The notes: generated by a model not told the origin, from the sequence alone. A stretch of 64,000 nt of DNA from Acinetobacter sp. P8-3-8 (GCF_000214135.1 NZ_AFIE01000002.1:124001-188000); one strand, 5' to 3'; shown: positions 36,234-44,783, counted from the first letter of the stretch. Made by a program: numbers and translations.

Positions 36234-37529
36234 ATGACAAATATGGTAAACAAAGCTCAGGGGTTGGGCTTGAACTTAATCACAAAAATTGCAGGTAGTG
36301 ATTTACTTGATCAATTTAAACTTCGAAAATTTGTAGAAAAATCACTTTATCAAGGCTCAAAAGCCAGTTTTAAGACGCTCACCGCAACACAAAAAGCATT
36401 TAAATCAGATTCTAATGTATCGAAACAACGCTTACCCAATCAGTCAAAATCATTATTTGATTTAAGCCTGAACGAAGAACAGCAAATGACAGTTGATGCA
36501 ATGGATCAATTTGCATCTGAAGTGCTCTATCCACTTGCGCATCAAGCCGATCATGATGAAAAATTTCCAATTGAATTGTGGCAATACAGTACAGACCTTG
36601 GTTTAAATTACTATGCTCTTCCAGAAGCTTTAGGTGGTGTTGCTTCTGAAAAGAACATTGTCAGTAATATTCTCATTGCAGAATGTTTAGCCAAGGGTGA
36701 TTTTTCACTTGCAGCAGGCTTACTTTCAACATTCAGTGTGATCAATGCAATTACTCAATGGGGTTCAGAACAAGTTCAAGCAACCTATTTACCAAGTTTT
36801 GCAGAAGATACAGAAATCCAAGCCAGTTTTGCAGTACAAGAAGCCACTGCTGCTTTTAATCCAATGAAACTCAAAACCAAAGCCATATCCAATGGTGGAC
36901 AATTCAGTATTACTGGAGAAAAAACTTTGGTTATGCTGGGTGAAACGGCTGATTTATTCTTAGTCAGTGCCGATTTTAACGGTAAACCTGATGTATTTGT
37001 GGTGAATCGTGATGACAGTATTACCATACAAAAAACACCAGCTATGGGACTTAAAGCAACTGAAACTGTGACTTTAAGATTCGAAAATAGCCCTGCACAA
37101 CGTTTAGGTGATGAGGATTTTAATTATCCAGCATTTCTAGATTTGGGAAATTTAATGTGGTGTGCGATGGCCGTAGGTACATGCGAAGCAGTAAAAGCAT
37201 ATTGCATTAAATATGCCAATGAACGTACTGCATTTGGTGAACCTATTTCACATCGTCAAAGTGTTGCATTCATGATTGCCGACATGGCAATTGAAATTGA
37301 AGCAATGCGTATGTTAACACTCAATGCAGCAAGCCTTGCCGAAGCTGGACAAGCTTTCCATCGGGAAGCCTATTTAGCACGTTTACTCTGTGCTGAAAAA
37401 ACCATGAAAATTGGTACAGATGGTGTACAGATTTTAGGCGGACATGGTTTTACCAAAGAACATCCTGCTGAGCGTTGGTATCGTGATTTACGTGCTATGG
37501 CAATTTTACATTCAGGCTTACACGCTTAA
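36234..37529 (+). CDS. Acyl-CoA dehydrogenase-fold protein, subunit 1
   Basis: A 431-residue protein of the acyl-CoA dehydrogenase fold. It shows the FAD/substrate region ASFAVQEATAAF, the central beta domain and the C-terminal ILGGHGFTKEHPAERWYRDLR. The usual ending, with a catalytic Glu in an EGT motif, is missing: the chain stops at AILHSGLHA. I prefer the ATG at 36234 because the 16 residues before it look non-native; the ATG at 36243 is also possible. It is paired with a complete acyl-CoA dehydrogenase 40 bp downstream, so the two may form a heteromer in fatty acid breakdown. Confidence 0.82.
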   Translation: MTNMVNKAQGLGLNLITKIAGSDLLDQFKLRKFVEKSLYQGSKASFKTLTATQKAFKSDSNVSKQRLPNQSKSLFDLSLNEEQQMTVDAMDQFASEVLYPLAHQADHDEKFPIELWQYSTDLGLNYYALPEALGGVASEKNIVSNILIAECLAKGDFSLAAGLLSTFSVINAITQWGSEQVQATYLPSFAEDTEIQASFAVQEATAAFNPMKLKTKAISNGGQFSITGEKTLVMLGETADLFLVSADFNGKPDVFVVNRDDSITIQKTPAMGLKATETVTLRFENSPAQRLGDEDFNYPAFLDLGNLMWCAMAVGTCEAVKAYCIKYANERTAFGEPISHRQSVAFMIADMAIEIEAMRMLTLNAASLAEAGQAFHREAYLARLLCAEKTMKIGTDGVQILGGHGFTKEHPAERWYRDLRAMAILHSGLHA

Positions 37530-37569
37530 ATTAAAAAACGAATAACGAATAGAAAACAGGATAAAAATC

Positions 37570-38769
37570 ATGAATTTACAAAATCCAAAGAAATTTAAAG
37601 TGCTTTTAGATCAAGCACATGAAACTGCACTCAATGTACTTCGTCCTATTTCACGTAAATATGACAAAGCAGAACATGCCTACCCGAAAGAATTAGATAT
37701 GCTGGCTTCGTTGCTTGATGGTATGAATGACGGCGGAGAAGGTTTAAATGCAGGTGCTGCTGTGAATGTCCGTGGTGATGTTCAAGTGGGTAATAAAAAT
37801 GGCGTAAACATGAGTACCGCGCTGAGCATCATTGAAATGTGCTATGGCGATACAGGTTTACTTCTGTCTATGCCACGTCAGGGTTTAGGAAATTCTGCAA
37901 TTGCTGCTGTAGCCAATGATGAACAATTAGAGCGTTTTAAAGGCACATGGGCGGCAATGGCAATCACAGAGCCGGGTTGTGGTTCGGATTCTGCTGCAAT
38001 TCGTACCACCGCAACAAAAGATGGTGATGACTATATTTTGAATGGTGAAAAGATTTTTGTGACTTCAGGCGAACGTGCTGATTCAGTGGTTGTTTGGGCA
38101 ACTTTAGATAAAAAACTCGGTCGTGCGGCGATTAAATCTTTTGTGGTACCGAAAGGTACAGCGGGCATGAAAGTTGAAAGACTTGAACATAAATTGGGGA
38201 TCAAAGCATCCGACACGGCTGCAATCAGCTTTATTGACTGCCGTGTTCCTGCTGCCAATTTACTGGGTAATGCTGAAATTGATGTGGCAAAAGGTTTTGC
38301 AGGTGTGATGGAAACATTTGACAATACCCGCCCCTTAGTTGCTGCAATGGCTGTTGGTTGTGCGAAAGCATCTTTAGAACGGATTAAAGAAATTTTTAAA
38401 GATCAACTTGATCCTGATTATGCAATGCCTTATTTACAGACCTCGAATATCGCAGCACAAATTTATCGCATGGAAGCTGAATGGGAAGCTGCTCGCCTGC
38501 TCACGATAAAAGCCACATGGATGGCTGATAATAGAAAGCCTAATTCACGTGAAGCTTCAATTGCCAAAGCCAAAGCTGGACGGATTGGTAATGAAATTAC
38601 GTTAAAATGTGTCGAGTTAGCAGCAAGTGTCGGTTATAACGAAACTGAATTATTAGAGAAATGGGCACGTGATTCAAAAATCCTCGATATTTTTGAAGGA
38701 ACACAGCAAATTCAACAACTTATTATTGCACGACGTGAATTAGGTAAAACCTCTAGTGAGTTAAAATAG
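37570..38769 (+). CDS. Acyl-CoA dehydrogenase, subunit 2
   Basis: A 399-residue FAD enzyme. It has the signatures MAITEPGCGSDSAAIRTTA and the C-terminal ILDIFEGTQQIQQLIIARRELG, whose EGT carries the usual catalytic Glu. It is co-transcribed with the preceding related gene. It probably carries out the first dehydrogenation in beta-oxidation; chain-length preference cannot be told. The operon has no adjacent thiolase or hydratase. Confidence 0.88.
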   Translation: MNLQNPKKFKVLLDQAHETALNVLRPISRKYDKAEHAYPKELDMLASLLDGMNDGGEGLNAGAAVNVRGDVQVGNKNGVNMSTALSIIEMCYGDTGLLLSMPRQGLGNSAIAAVANDEQLERFKGTWAAMAITEPGCGSDSAAIRTTATKDGDDYILNGEKIFVTSGERADSVVVWATLDKKLGRAAIKSFVVPKGTAGMKVERLEHKLGIKASDTAAISFIDCRVPAANLLGNAEIDVAKGFAGVMETFDNTRPLVAAMAVGCAKASLERIKEIFKDQLDPDYAMPYLQTSNIAAQIYRMEAEWEAARLLTIKATWMADNRKPNSREASIAKAKAGRIGNEITLKCVELAASVGYNETELLEKWARDSKILDIFEGTQQIQQLIIARRELGKTSSELK

Positions 38770-38812
38770 TTTTTTTTCTTACTAAAATGATCTCCAATGA
38801 AAGGAGAAAATT

Positions 38813-38839
38813 ATGAGAATAGGTTTTGGAAAAGTTTAA
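38813..38839 (+). CDS. Possible 8-codon upstream ORF
   Basis: AAAGGAGAAAATT precedes ATG and eight codons (MRIGFGKV), then TAA. The ribosome site is better than that of most genes here. It lies between the acyl-CoA dehydrogenase gene and a terminator just before the acetyltransferase gene. Translation is inferred only from the ribosome site. Confidence 0.35.
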   Translation: MRIGFGKV

Positions 38840-38881
38840 AACTGACAAACTTTTAACCAGTTAAATTTTAAACTCACCACA

Positions 38882-38921
38882 AGAGATGATTTTTTTGTTA
38901 TAAAAATTCATCTCTTTTTTT
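38882..38921 (+). terminator. Intrinsic terminator directly before the GNAT gene
   Basis: AGAGATGA/TCATCTCT arms with an A/T-rich interior that extends the pairing, followed by six T. It ends 17 bp before the ATG of the acetyltransferase gene. Confidence 0.75.
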
Positions 38922-38937
38922 ATGCTTAGATTTTCAT

Positions 38938-39426
38938 ATGTTTAAAATTAGGCCAATTCAAGCCAAGGATAATGCAGCAATCGCTCAAATTATTCGTGAT
39001 GTTTCTCAAGAATTTGGTTTAGCACCTGAATCAGGTTTTGCAGTTGCAGATCCAATTTTAGACAATCTATATGAAGTCTATGATCAAACCAATGCGCAAT
39101 ACTGGGTCATTGAGGATGAAGCTGGGCAAATTCATGGTGGTGGTGGTCTTTCACCATTAACAGGCGATGCTTCTATTCTTGAAATCCAAAAAATGTATTT
39201 TTTACCTACATTACGTGGTTTTGGCTTCGCCAAGCAAATTCTTGAAAAAAGCTTTGAATTTGCTCAGCAACAAGGGTTTGAATCGTGCTATTTAGAAACC
39301 ACCAAAGCGCTTTGGCAAGCTGTTAAACTTTATGAAAAATTAGGTTTTGAGCATTTAAAACAACCCAAAGGTAATACTGGGCATAGTCATGCTTGTGAAA
39401 TTTGGATGCTAAAAACGATTAAATAA
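38938..39426 (+). CDS. GNAT-family N-acetyltransferase
   Basis: A 162-residue GNAT protein. The acetyl-CoA-binding motif A is recognisable as LEIQKMYFLPTLRGFGFAKQ, and the C-terminal YLETTKALWQAVKLYEKLGF is motif B. It begins FKIRPIQAKDNAAI and carries GGGGLSPLTG. The substrate is unknown. The gene starts 17 bp after a terminator with only a weak ribosome site, so its expression may need its own promoter within the upstream leader. Confidence 0.82.
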   Translation: MFKIRPIQAKDNAAIAQIIRDVSQEFGLAPESGFAVADPILDNLYEVYDQTNAQYWVIEDEAGQIHGGGGLSPLTGDASILEIQKMYFLPTLRGFGFAKQILEKSFEFAQQQGFESCYLETTKALWQAVKLYEKLGFEHLKQPKGNTGHSHACEIWMLKTIK

Positions 39427-39508
39427 ACCACGATTTTCAATTTAGAATATTCTTAAGTTTCAACTCTGTTGATCGTGTTCATTCAGGAAATATCAGAAAG
39501 AGAATCAT

Positions 39509-39847
39509 ATGTTTATCGCCGTATATCGTTTTCAGATACATGCAGGCATGGAAGCTGATTTTATACATGCATGGAAAGTTCGCACCGAAGGTATTTATCT
39601 GTTACTCGGCTCATTGGGTTCACGACTACATAAAGATACCAAAACGGGCGATTATATTGGCTATGCACAATGGCCTACACAGAAACATTGGGAAAATGTT
39701 CAATTTGATCTGTTAAACACGGATAATTATCCTGATTATAAAAAGGCGGGTGAAATGATGAAGAAAACGATTCAACATTCTGAAACAATTTTAGAACTTG
39801 AAGTTGAAGCTGATTATTTACACAAATTTCCTTTTGCATTTGTTTAG
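39509..39847 (+). CDS. Antibiotic-biosynthesis-monooxygenase-like (ABM) protein
   Basis: A 112-residue dimeric alpha/beta-barrel (ABM/YgiN-like) protein: FIAVYRFQIHAGMEADFIHA, SLGSRLHKDTKTGDYIGYAQ and WPTQKHWENV. Proteins of this fold act as small heme-degrading or quinol monooxygenases, or as unassigned stress proteins; the catalytic identity cannot be read from the sequence. It is a separate gene between the acetyltransferase and the FkbM methyltransferase. Confidence 0.7.
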   Translation: MFIAVYRFQIHAGMEADFIHAWKVRTEGIYLLLGSLGSRLHKDTKTGDYIGYAQWPTQKHWENVQFDLLNTDNYPDYKKAGEMMKKTIQHSETILELEVEADYLHKFPFAFV

Positions 39848-39913
39848 ACCAGAAATATATGTGTTTTCTTCATCAATGATGATTAGATATAAAAATAACC
39901 TTATGGACATGAT

Positions 39914-40768
39914 ATGCATCAACTTTTCAATTTATTGCAACCGCTACGTTTAACAGAAATCGTCGATATTGGTGCAAATTCTATAGATGGTGATCCCCCC
40001 TATAAAATACTTTTGCAATCAAAATTATGTAAAGTCACAGGCTTTGAACCTCAATTAGAAGCACTAGAAAAGCTCAATACGCAAAAAAGTGAATTAGAGC
40101 AATACCTCCCCTATGCCATCGGTGATGGAAATATGCATACTTTGAAAGTTTGCCAATATTCGGGGATGACCAGTTTACTTGAACCAGATCAGAATACTTT
40201 CGACAATTTTGTCGCATTAAAAGCGAATGCTACGGTTATGGAGCGTGTGCCCATTTCCACATGCAAATTAGATGATATTGATGAAATTCAAGCGCTTGAT
40301 TTTCTTAAAATTGATATACAAGGTGCAGAACTGTCTGTTTTCCTTTCAGGCAAAGAGAAGTTGCGTAATGCTGTTGTTATACAAACAGAAATCTCCTTTG
40401 TTACGCTCTATGAAAATCAGCCAAGCTTTGGTGAAATTGATATTGAATTGCGTAGTCAAGGATTTATACCGCATTGTTTTGCCGCCGTAAAAAAATGGCC
40501 AATCTCACCGTTTATGTATGAAAATGAACCTTTACGGGCTGTTAATCAATTACTTGAAGCCGATATTGTATATGTTCGAGATTTTACGCAACCGCAAAAT
40601 ATCAGTGATGAGCAATTAAAACATCTCGCGTTGATTGCTCACGGTTGTTATCAATCTTTTGATTTAACTTTACGCTGTATAAATTTATTGGAACAACGAA
40701 CAGCACTGCCAGCAGGTACCCAACAACTTTATATAAACATGTTGAATAATTCACATCATGTCGTTTGA
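39914..40768 (+). CDS. FkbM-family methyltransferase
   Basis: A 284-residue protein with an FkbM-type SAM methyltransferase domain over residues 15-200. The SAM site is near EIVDIGANSIDGDPPY, the acidic ribose contact near VTGFEPQLEALEKL, and the catalytic-side motif is DFLKIDIQGAELSVFLSG. The C-terminal 80 residues are specific to this protein. FkbM enzymes O-methylate sugars or polyketides. No glycan cluster is adjacent, so the target is unknown. Confidence 0.82.
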   Translation: MHQLFNLLQPLRLTEIVDIGANSIDGDPPYKILLQSKLCKVTGFEPQLEALEKLNTQKSELEQYLPYAIGDGNMHTLKVCQYSGMTSLLEPDQNTFDNFVALKANATVMERVPISTCKLDDIDEIQALDFLKIDIQGAELSVFLSGKEKLRNAVVIQTEISFVTLYENQPSFGEIDIELRSQGFIPHCFAAVKKWPISPFMYENEPLRAVNQLLEADIVYVRDFTQPQNISDEQLKHLALIAHGCYQSFDLTLRCINLLEQRTALPAGTQQLYINMLNNSHHVV

Positions 40769-40929
40769 TTTTTAAACTTAGTTTTAATGAATATTTACAA
40801 TGATATATCGAATGAATTTGTTCATTCACTATATAAAAACTTTAGTTTTTTATAAGACTAAGGTTCTGTTATGAAATCGTGGTTGAAGTAATATATTTTT
40901 AAGTTGTGCAAAAAAGGAAAGTTTAGATC

Positions 40930-41379
40930 ATGTTGTATTTAGAAGATATCAATATCGGTGATCATTTTACCAGTCGTGAATATGAAATGACACTTGAAGA
41001 AATTTTAGAATTTGCCAATAAATATGATCCTCAAGTTTTCCACACCGATGCAGAAAAAGCCAAAGATCACCCTATTTTCCAAGGTCTAGCAGCAAGTGGA
41101 TGGCATACTTCTGCTGTAACTATGCGTCTTTGGACAGAATGTTTTCCTGTTGCTTATGGTCTCATTGGCTCAGAATCAAGTTTAAGATGGCCAAAACCTA
41201 CGCGTGTTGGCGATAAAATACATGTAGAAGTCGAAATTGTTTCTATTACGCCATCAAGAACCAAAAATGATCGTGCTATTGTAACTTATGTAACGCAAGC
41301 CAAAAATCAACATAATGATGTCCTGTTGATTTCAACCACCAAAATTGTGGTATTTAAACGTGATTTTGATGCTCATTAA
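40930..41379 (+). CDS. MaoC-like (R)-specific enoyl-CoA hydratase
   Basis: A 149-residue hot-dog-fold protein. The hydratase-2 motif is visible: the catalytic Asp in NKYDPQVFHTDAEKAKDHPI and the following GLAASGWHTSAVTMRL. It begins LYLEDINIGDHFTSREYEMT as in bacterial MaoC family dehydratases. It hydrates 2-enoyl-CoA in fatty acid metabolism. An AraC-type regulator gene follows on the same strand after 154 bp. Confidence 0.85.
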   Translation: MLYLEDINIGDHFTSREYEMTLEEILEFANKYDPQVFHTDAEKAKDHPIFQGLAASGWHTSAVTMRLWTECFPVAYGLIGSESSLRWPKPTRVGDKIHVEVEIVSITPSRTKNDRAIVTYVTQAKNQHNDVLLISTTKIVVFKRDFDAH

Positions 41380-41532
41380 TTCTTAATTTGTCTTACAATA
41401 TTGAGAATTTTTTACATATTCCATGACAATATATTTAGGGTCTGTAGACATTTTATAAATCGCTTAAATCTAAGCTAAAATTAAACAGACAAGGAATGAA
41501 GTAAAGCACATGTTGAGAGCAACGGATAGCAA

Positions 41533-42564
41533 ATGAAGACAGTCTCAGGTCGCCAAGATCAGGGAATTCCTGGTGTATATGGACTATTAGTATTAGATAT
41601 TGTTTCTCGCTGGGGATATAGCGCAGAAACCCTTTTTGCACCTTTTAATTTTACCAGTGAACAGTTGGCAGAACCCGAATTTCGTATTCCGACACCTCTT
41701 GCCAATGAATTAGTCAAGCATGCCTTAAAATTAACGGGTGAAACAACGCTTGGATATCACCTAGGTACACAAATGCGTATTTCGATTCATGGGTTCATTG
41801 GCTATGCCATTATGACCGCTCATGATATTACGGACGCATTAGTCCTCGCAAACCGCTTTATCCAGTTACGTATGCCCTTTTTACAATTGTATTTTTCTAC
41901 TTTTGGCGAAAAAGCCACCTTACAATTGCAATGTGATATTGATATCGAGCCTTTACGTACTGAAATTGTGATGGGTCTGACCTTTGGTATTATGACCATG
42001 GCAAAGGCTTTAACGGGAATCGAGAACTTACATGGTGATATCGATTTTGATTTTCCAAAACCAGAAGGTTTTGATAAATATATAGAAAAGCTAGCTGCAC
42101 GTTACGATATGAGCTTTGATCAGCCTCATTTGATTGCAAGTTTTGATAAATCATACTTAGGTTTGAAAATGGTCAATGCAGATCCAATTGCCAGTCAAAT
42201 TGCGATTAATCAATGTGAGGCAGAGCTTTCGGCACTTGGAGAAAGACGCCGCCTAGCCATGCGTGTACGTGATATTTTGACTCATTCAGAGCAACATTAT
42301 TTAAGTATTGAAAATGTCGCAGATCGACTACACATGTCTGATCGAACACTCAAAAGACAATTGGCTGCTGAAGGAACATCTTTTTCAACATTAGTCGATG
42401 AAGTTCGCTATCGTCATGCAACATCCCTACTCTCAAGGACGGATTATACCCTTGAGCAAATCGCTGATGAATTAGGCTATAGCGATGTTGCAAACTTTAG
42501 CCGAGCCTTCAAACGTTGGAGTGGTCGTAGCCCAAGCAGTTGGCGTAAAGACCCATATTTATAA
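41533..42564 (+). CDS. AraC-family regulator with arabinose-binding-like N-terminus
   Basis: A 343-residue regulator. Residues 15-205 are the Arabinose_bd (PF12625-like) sensor domain found in AraC regulators of lipid and alkane pathways. Residues 235-340 hold two helix-turn-helix motifs (LSIENVADRLHMSDRTLKRQ; YTLEQIADELGYSDVANFSR), followed by AFKRWSGRSPSSWRK. Position after a MaoC hydratase and near acyl-CoA dehydrogenases suggests control of lipid degradation; this is inference. Confidence 0.85.
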   Translation: MKTVSGRQDQGIPGVYGLLVLDIVSRWGYSAETLFAPFNFTSEQLAEPEFRIPTPLANELVKHALKLTGETTLGYHLGTQMRISIHGFIGYAIMTAHDITDALVLANRFIQLRMPFLQLYFSTFGEKATLQLQCDIDIEPLRTEIVMGLTFGIMTMAKALTGIENLHGDIDFDFPKPEGFDKYIEKLAARYDMSFDQPHLIASFDKSYLGLKMVNADPIASQIAINQCEAELSALGERRRLAMRVRDILTHSEQHYLSIENVADRLHMSDRTLKRQLAAEGTSFSTLVDEVRYRHATSLLSRTDYTLEQIADELGYSDVANFSRAFKRWSGRSPSSWRKDPYL

Positions 42565-42672
42565 GTCTTATTTGCTTGAATGAATAAGTTTATCAATATC
42601 TTTGCCTTTTGTTTTTATAGAAAAACCTGTATAACGCTTAGCAAAAAGAAATTGTCATATTAAGGAGTCATT

Positions 42673-43047
42673 ATGAATCATCCTTCAGATTTGAAGTATG
42701 CAAATACACATGAATGGGTAAAAATTGAAGGTGATCTTGTGATTACTGGTATTTCAGATCATGCACAAGATGCTTTGGGCGATTTGGTTTATGTGGAAAT
42801 GCCTGAAGTGGGTAGCCACGTAACTGCTGGAGCACAAGCTGGTGTGGTTGAGTCTGTAAAAACAGCATCAGATATTCATGCACCTGTTTCTGGTGAAGTT
42901 GTTGAAATCAATACAGCACTTGAAGATGATCCTGATTTTGTTAATGATGATCCGTATGGCAAAGGTTGGATTTATAAAATTAAACCTGACAATATTGCTG
43001 ATGTTGAAAAACTACTAAGCAATACTGAATATGAAGCAGGATTATGA
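42673..43047 (+). CDS. gcvH: Glycine cleavage system H protein
   Basis: A 124-residue lipoyl carrier. The lipoylation site is the Lys in [20 protein letters not shown] at about residue 64, and the N- and C-terminal stretches ([26 protein letters not shown]) are typical. H protein carries the aminomethyl group between the P, T and L enzymes and also relays lipoate in some bacteria. No gcvT or gcvP flanks it. An AAGGAGT ribosome site precedes the ATG. No glycine riboswitch was seen. Confidence 0.95.
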   Translation: MNHPSDLKYANTHEWVKIEGDLVITGISDHAQDALGDLVYVEMPEVGSHVTAGAQAGVVESVKTASDIHAPVSGEVVEINTALEDDPDFVNDDPYGKGWIYKIKPDNIADVEKLLSNTEYEAGL

Positions 43048-43060
43048 ATCCTCTCCCTAA

Positions 43061-43084
43061 CCCTCTCCTTTATAAAGGAGAGGG
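43061..43084. repeat. 24-bp perfect palindrome of CCCTCTCC/GGAGAGGG type
   Basis: CCCTCTCCTTTATAAAGGAGAGGG is a perfect palindrome 14 bp after gcvH, preceded by CTCTCCCTAA. This looks like the dispersed CCCTCTCC intergenic repeats common in gamma-proteobacterial genomes. No T-run follows. Confidence 0.6.
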
Positions 43085-43160
43085 AACTTCCATTGTAAAT
43101 TAAATGTTCATTACAACTCAACTTACGCAAGAAGCCTATTGAACAGCAACTTAAAAACAA

Positions 43161-43184
43161 AAAGATCAGATTAATCTGATCTTT
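43161..43184. terminator. Bidirectional terminator between gcvH and the DAHP synthase gene
   Basis: AAAGATCAGATTAATCTGATCTTT is a perfect palindrome flanked by A-run and T-run, so it can end both convergent transcripts. Confidence 0.8.
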
Positions 43185-43218
43185 TTAATGCTTAGATTTT
43201 AGAATTTAGCTTAGGCAA

Positions 43219-44274
43219 TTAAGCAGTACGCAATAAAGGTTGAACAGATAATTGTTCTGCAATATTGAGCAACAATTGCTCTGTTTTGTCCCAACCTAAA
43301 CAACCATCAGTCACTGATTGACCATAGGTCATATCACATGAAATTTTCTGTTGACCATCAAGTAAATGGCTTTCCAACATCACGCCACGCACCTGCGTCA
43401 TTTGTCTTTCAGCAATAATCTGTTGTAAGACCTGCGGTTGTTTCAATGGGTCTTTCGCACTATTACCATGACTACAATCAATCACTAACGCAGGCAAATG
43501 ACCTTGATGTTGCTCACGAATCTGTTGAATTGATTCTGCATCGTAATTACTGCCATGATTTGCACCACGTAAAATCAAGTGAGCCAAAGGATTACCCTGA
43601 CTTTGCATAATACACGGCGTTCCTTTTTGACTCATTGCCAAAAATTGATGTTCGTGGCTTGCCGATTGAATGGCATCTAATGCAATTTGAATTGAGCCAT
43701 CCGTACCATTTTTGAAGCCAATGCTGAAAGGCATATGACTTGATATTTCACGGTGAATCTGCGACTCACTAGTACGTGCACCAATTGCACCCCAAGCCAA
43801 TAAATCATCGAAATAAGCTGTCGCCATTGGGCTTAAAATCTCACTGGCAATCGGCAAACCCATTTCGATGATCTGTAAATAAAGTTGGCGTGATTTTTCT
43901 AAACCAAGTTGCATATTGGATGATCCATCAAGATTTGGATCATATAAAAAACCTTTCCAACCGACTGTAGTACGTGGCTTTTCAATATAAGCACGCATCA
44001 CTAAAAAAATTTGATCTGAGATTTTACTTTGAATTTGTTTTAATTTTTCTGCGTATTCGAGTGCTGATTTTTCATCATGAATTGAACATGGCCCAGCAAT
44101 GACCAGTAAACGATGGTCATGACCATCCAATATATTTTGGATCGTTTGACGCTGTTCTGCGATTTGAATCGCGAGTGTATGATTTAATGAATATTTTCTT
44201 TTTAAATCATGCGGCAAACTCAGTTCGATTTCTTGACTTTGATTTTGTTGTAAAGCGATATTTAAAGCATTCAT
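43219..44274 (-). CDS. aroG: 3-deoxy-7-phosphoheptulonate (DAHP) synthase, class I
   Basis: A 351-residue enzyme joining phosphoenolpyruvate and erythrose-4-phosphate, the first step to chorismate. Length and motifs (LLVIAGPCSIHDEKSALEYA, RAYIEKPRTTVGWKGF, AWGAIGARTSESQIHREI, VIDCSHGNSAKDP) fit the AroG/AroF/AroH metal-dependent type. Choice among the three isozymes, and so feedback by Phe, Tyr or Trp, cannot be fixed by eye. The transcript begins about 340 bp upstream and passes through an aromatic leader peptide and terminator at 44449-44599, indicating attenuation by aromatic amino acid supply. Confidence 0.93.
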   Translation of the reverse strand: MNALNIALQQNQSQEIELSLPHDLKRKYSLNHTLAIQIAEQRQTIQNILDGHDHRLLVIAGPCSIHDEKSALEYAEKLKQIQSKISDQIFLVMRAYIEKPRTTVGWKGFLYDPNLDGSSNMQLGLEKSRQLYLQIIEMGLPIASEILSPMATAYFDDLLAWGAIGARTSESQIHREISSHMPFSIGFKNGTDGSIQIALDAIQSASHEHQFLAMSQKGTPCIMQSQGNPLAHLILRGANHGSNYDAESIQQIREQHQGHLPALVIDCSHGNSAKDPLKQPQVLQQIIAERQMTQVRGVMLESHLLDGQQKISCDMTYGQSVTDGCLGWDKTEQLLLNIAEQLSVQPLLRTA

Positions 44275-44448
44275 GATGTATTCCTTTGGACTTTTTAACA
44301 GTCCTTACTTTTATTTGAGCGTATGTGATCTATTCGAACGGGGCTGACCAAAATAAAACCAATAAAAGTTGCTAAAATATACGTTATTCAATGTCATCAT
44401 GATGTTCTCCAAATGTCTCAAATCAAAAGCTTATAAAGTAAAAGGCAT

Positions 44449-44478
44449 AAAAAAACCTGATCGGTGTTGCCGATCAGG
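44449..44478 (-). terminator. Attenuator terminator of the DAHP synthase leader
   Basis: Read on the minus strand, CCTGATCG pairs with CGATCAGG over GCAACAC, followed by seven T. It is a strong intrinsic terminator 175 nt ahead of the structural gene and after the leader ORF. Confidence 0.85.
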
Positions 44479-44526
44479 TATTAACTTTGATGGGCAACTA
44501 TTTCAGTGCCCGAACGACTTCAGGCA
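44466..44526 (-). promoter_or_regulatory. Alternating hairpins of the aromatic attenuator
   Basis: Three mutually exclusive pairings precede and overlap the terminator. A (44507-44526): TGCCTGAA with TTCGGGCA just after the leader stop. B (44492-44511): GGGCA with TGCCC, using the 3' arm of A. C (44466-44498): GTTGCC with GGCAAC, using the 3' arm of B and bases of the terminator loop. An 11-nt direct repeat AAATAGTTGCC lies at the leader end and in arm 3. Confidence 0.7.
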
Positions 44527-44527
44527 A

Positions 44528-44599
44528 CTATTTAAAGAATTGCCAAAAATAATAAGAAGTAGCGATTACTGGTTGCTTTAACATCTTCATGTCGTTCAT
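44528..44599 (-). CDS. Aromatic leader peptide (23 residues) of the DAHP synthase attenuator
   Basis: A 23-codon ORF on the minus strand ending in SYYFWQFFK: two Tyr, one Phe, one Trp, then two more Phe codons within eight codons. Such clustering of aromatic codons, followed at once by competing hairpins and an intrinsic terminator, is the hallmark of a transcription attenuator leader. The ribosome site is weak; the ATG at 44590, three codons in, is an alternative start. I infer that starvation for any aromatic amino acid stalls the ribosome before the stop. Confidence 0.8.
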   Translation of the reverse strand: MNDMKMLKQPVIATSYYFWQFFK

Positions 44600-44617
44600 A
44601 AAATCTGTATTAAATTT

Positions 44618-44646
44618 ACAATACTCTCTGTTCACCGACTTTACAA
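44618..44646 (-). promoter_or_regulatory. Candidate promoter of the DAHP synthase leader
   Basis: TTGTAA and TATTGT with a 17-bp spacer on the minus strand, four of six matches each to the sigma70 consensus. It would start RNA about 15 nt before the leader ATG. Confidence 0.45.
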
Positions 44647-44783
44647 GCGTTTTTTTATGTTTTTGATGGATTGACGAAAATTGCCGATGCTTAAATTTAA
44701 GCAATTTTGTTGGAGAAAATTCAATTCAACGAACCATTAACTTTTAAGCCTAACTATTTCAATTAAATATATTTAAAAAACAA

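Larger units (their letters stand above)
44275..44783. other. Leader region of the DAHP synthase gene
   Basis: 509 bp upstream of the DAHP synthase gene. It contains the attenuator elements listed separately at 44449-44646. The rest (44647-44783) is the spacer to the preceding sulfur gene end. Confidence 0.6.
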
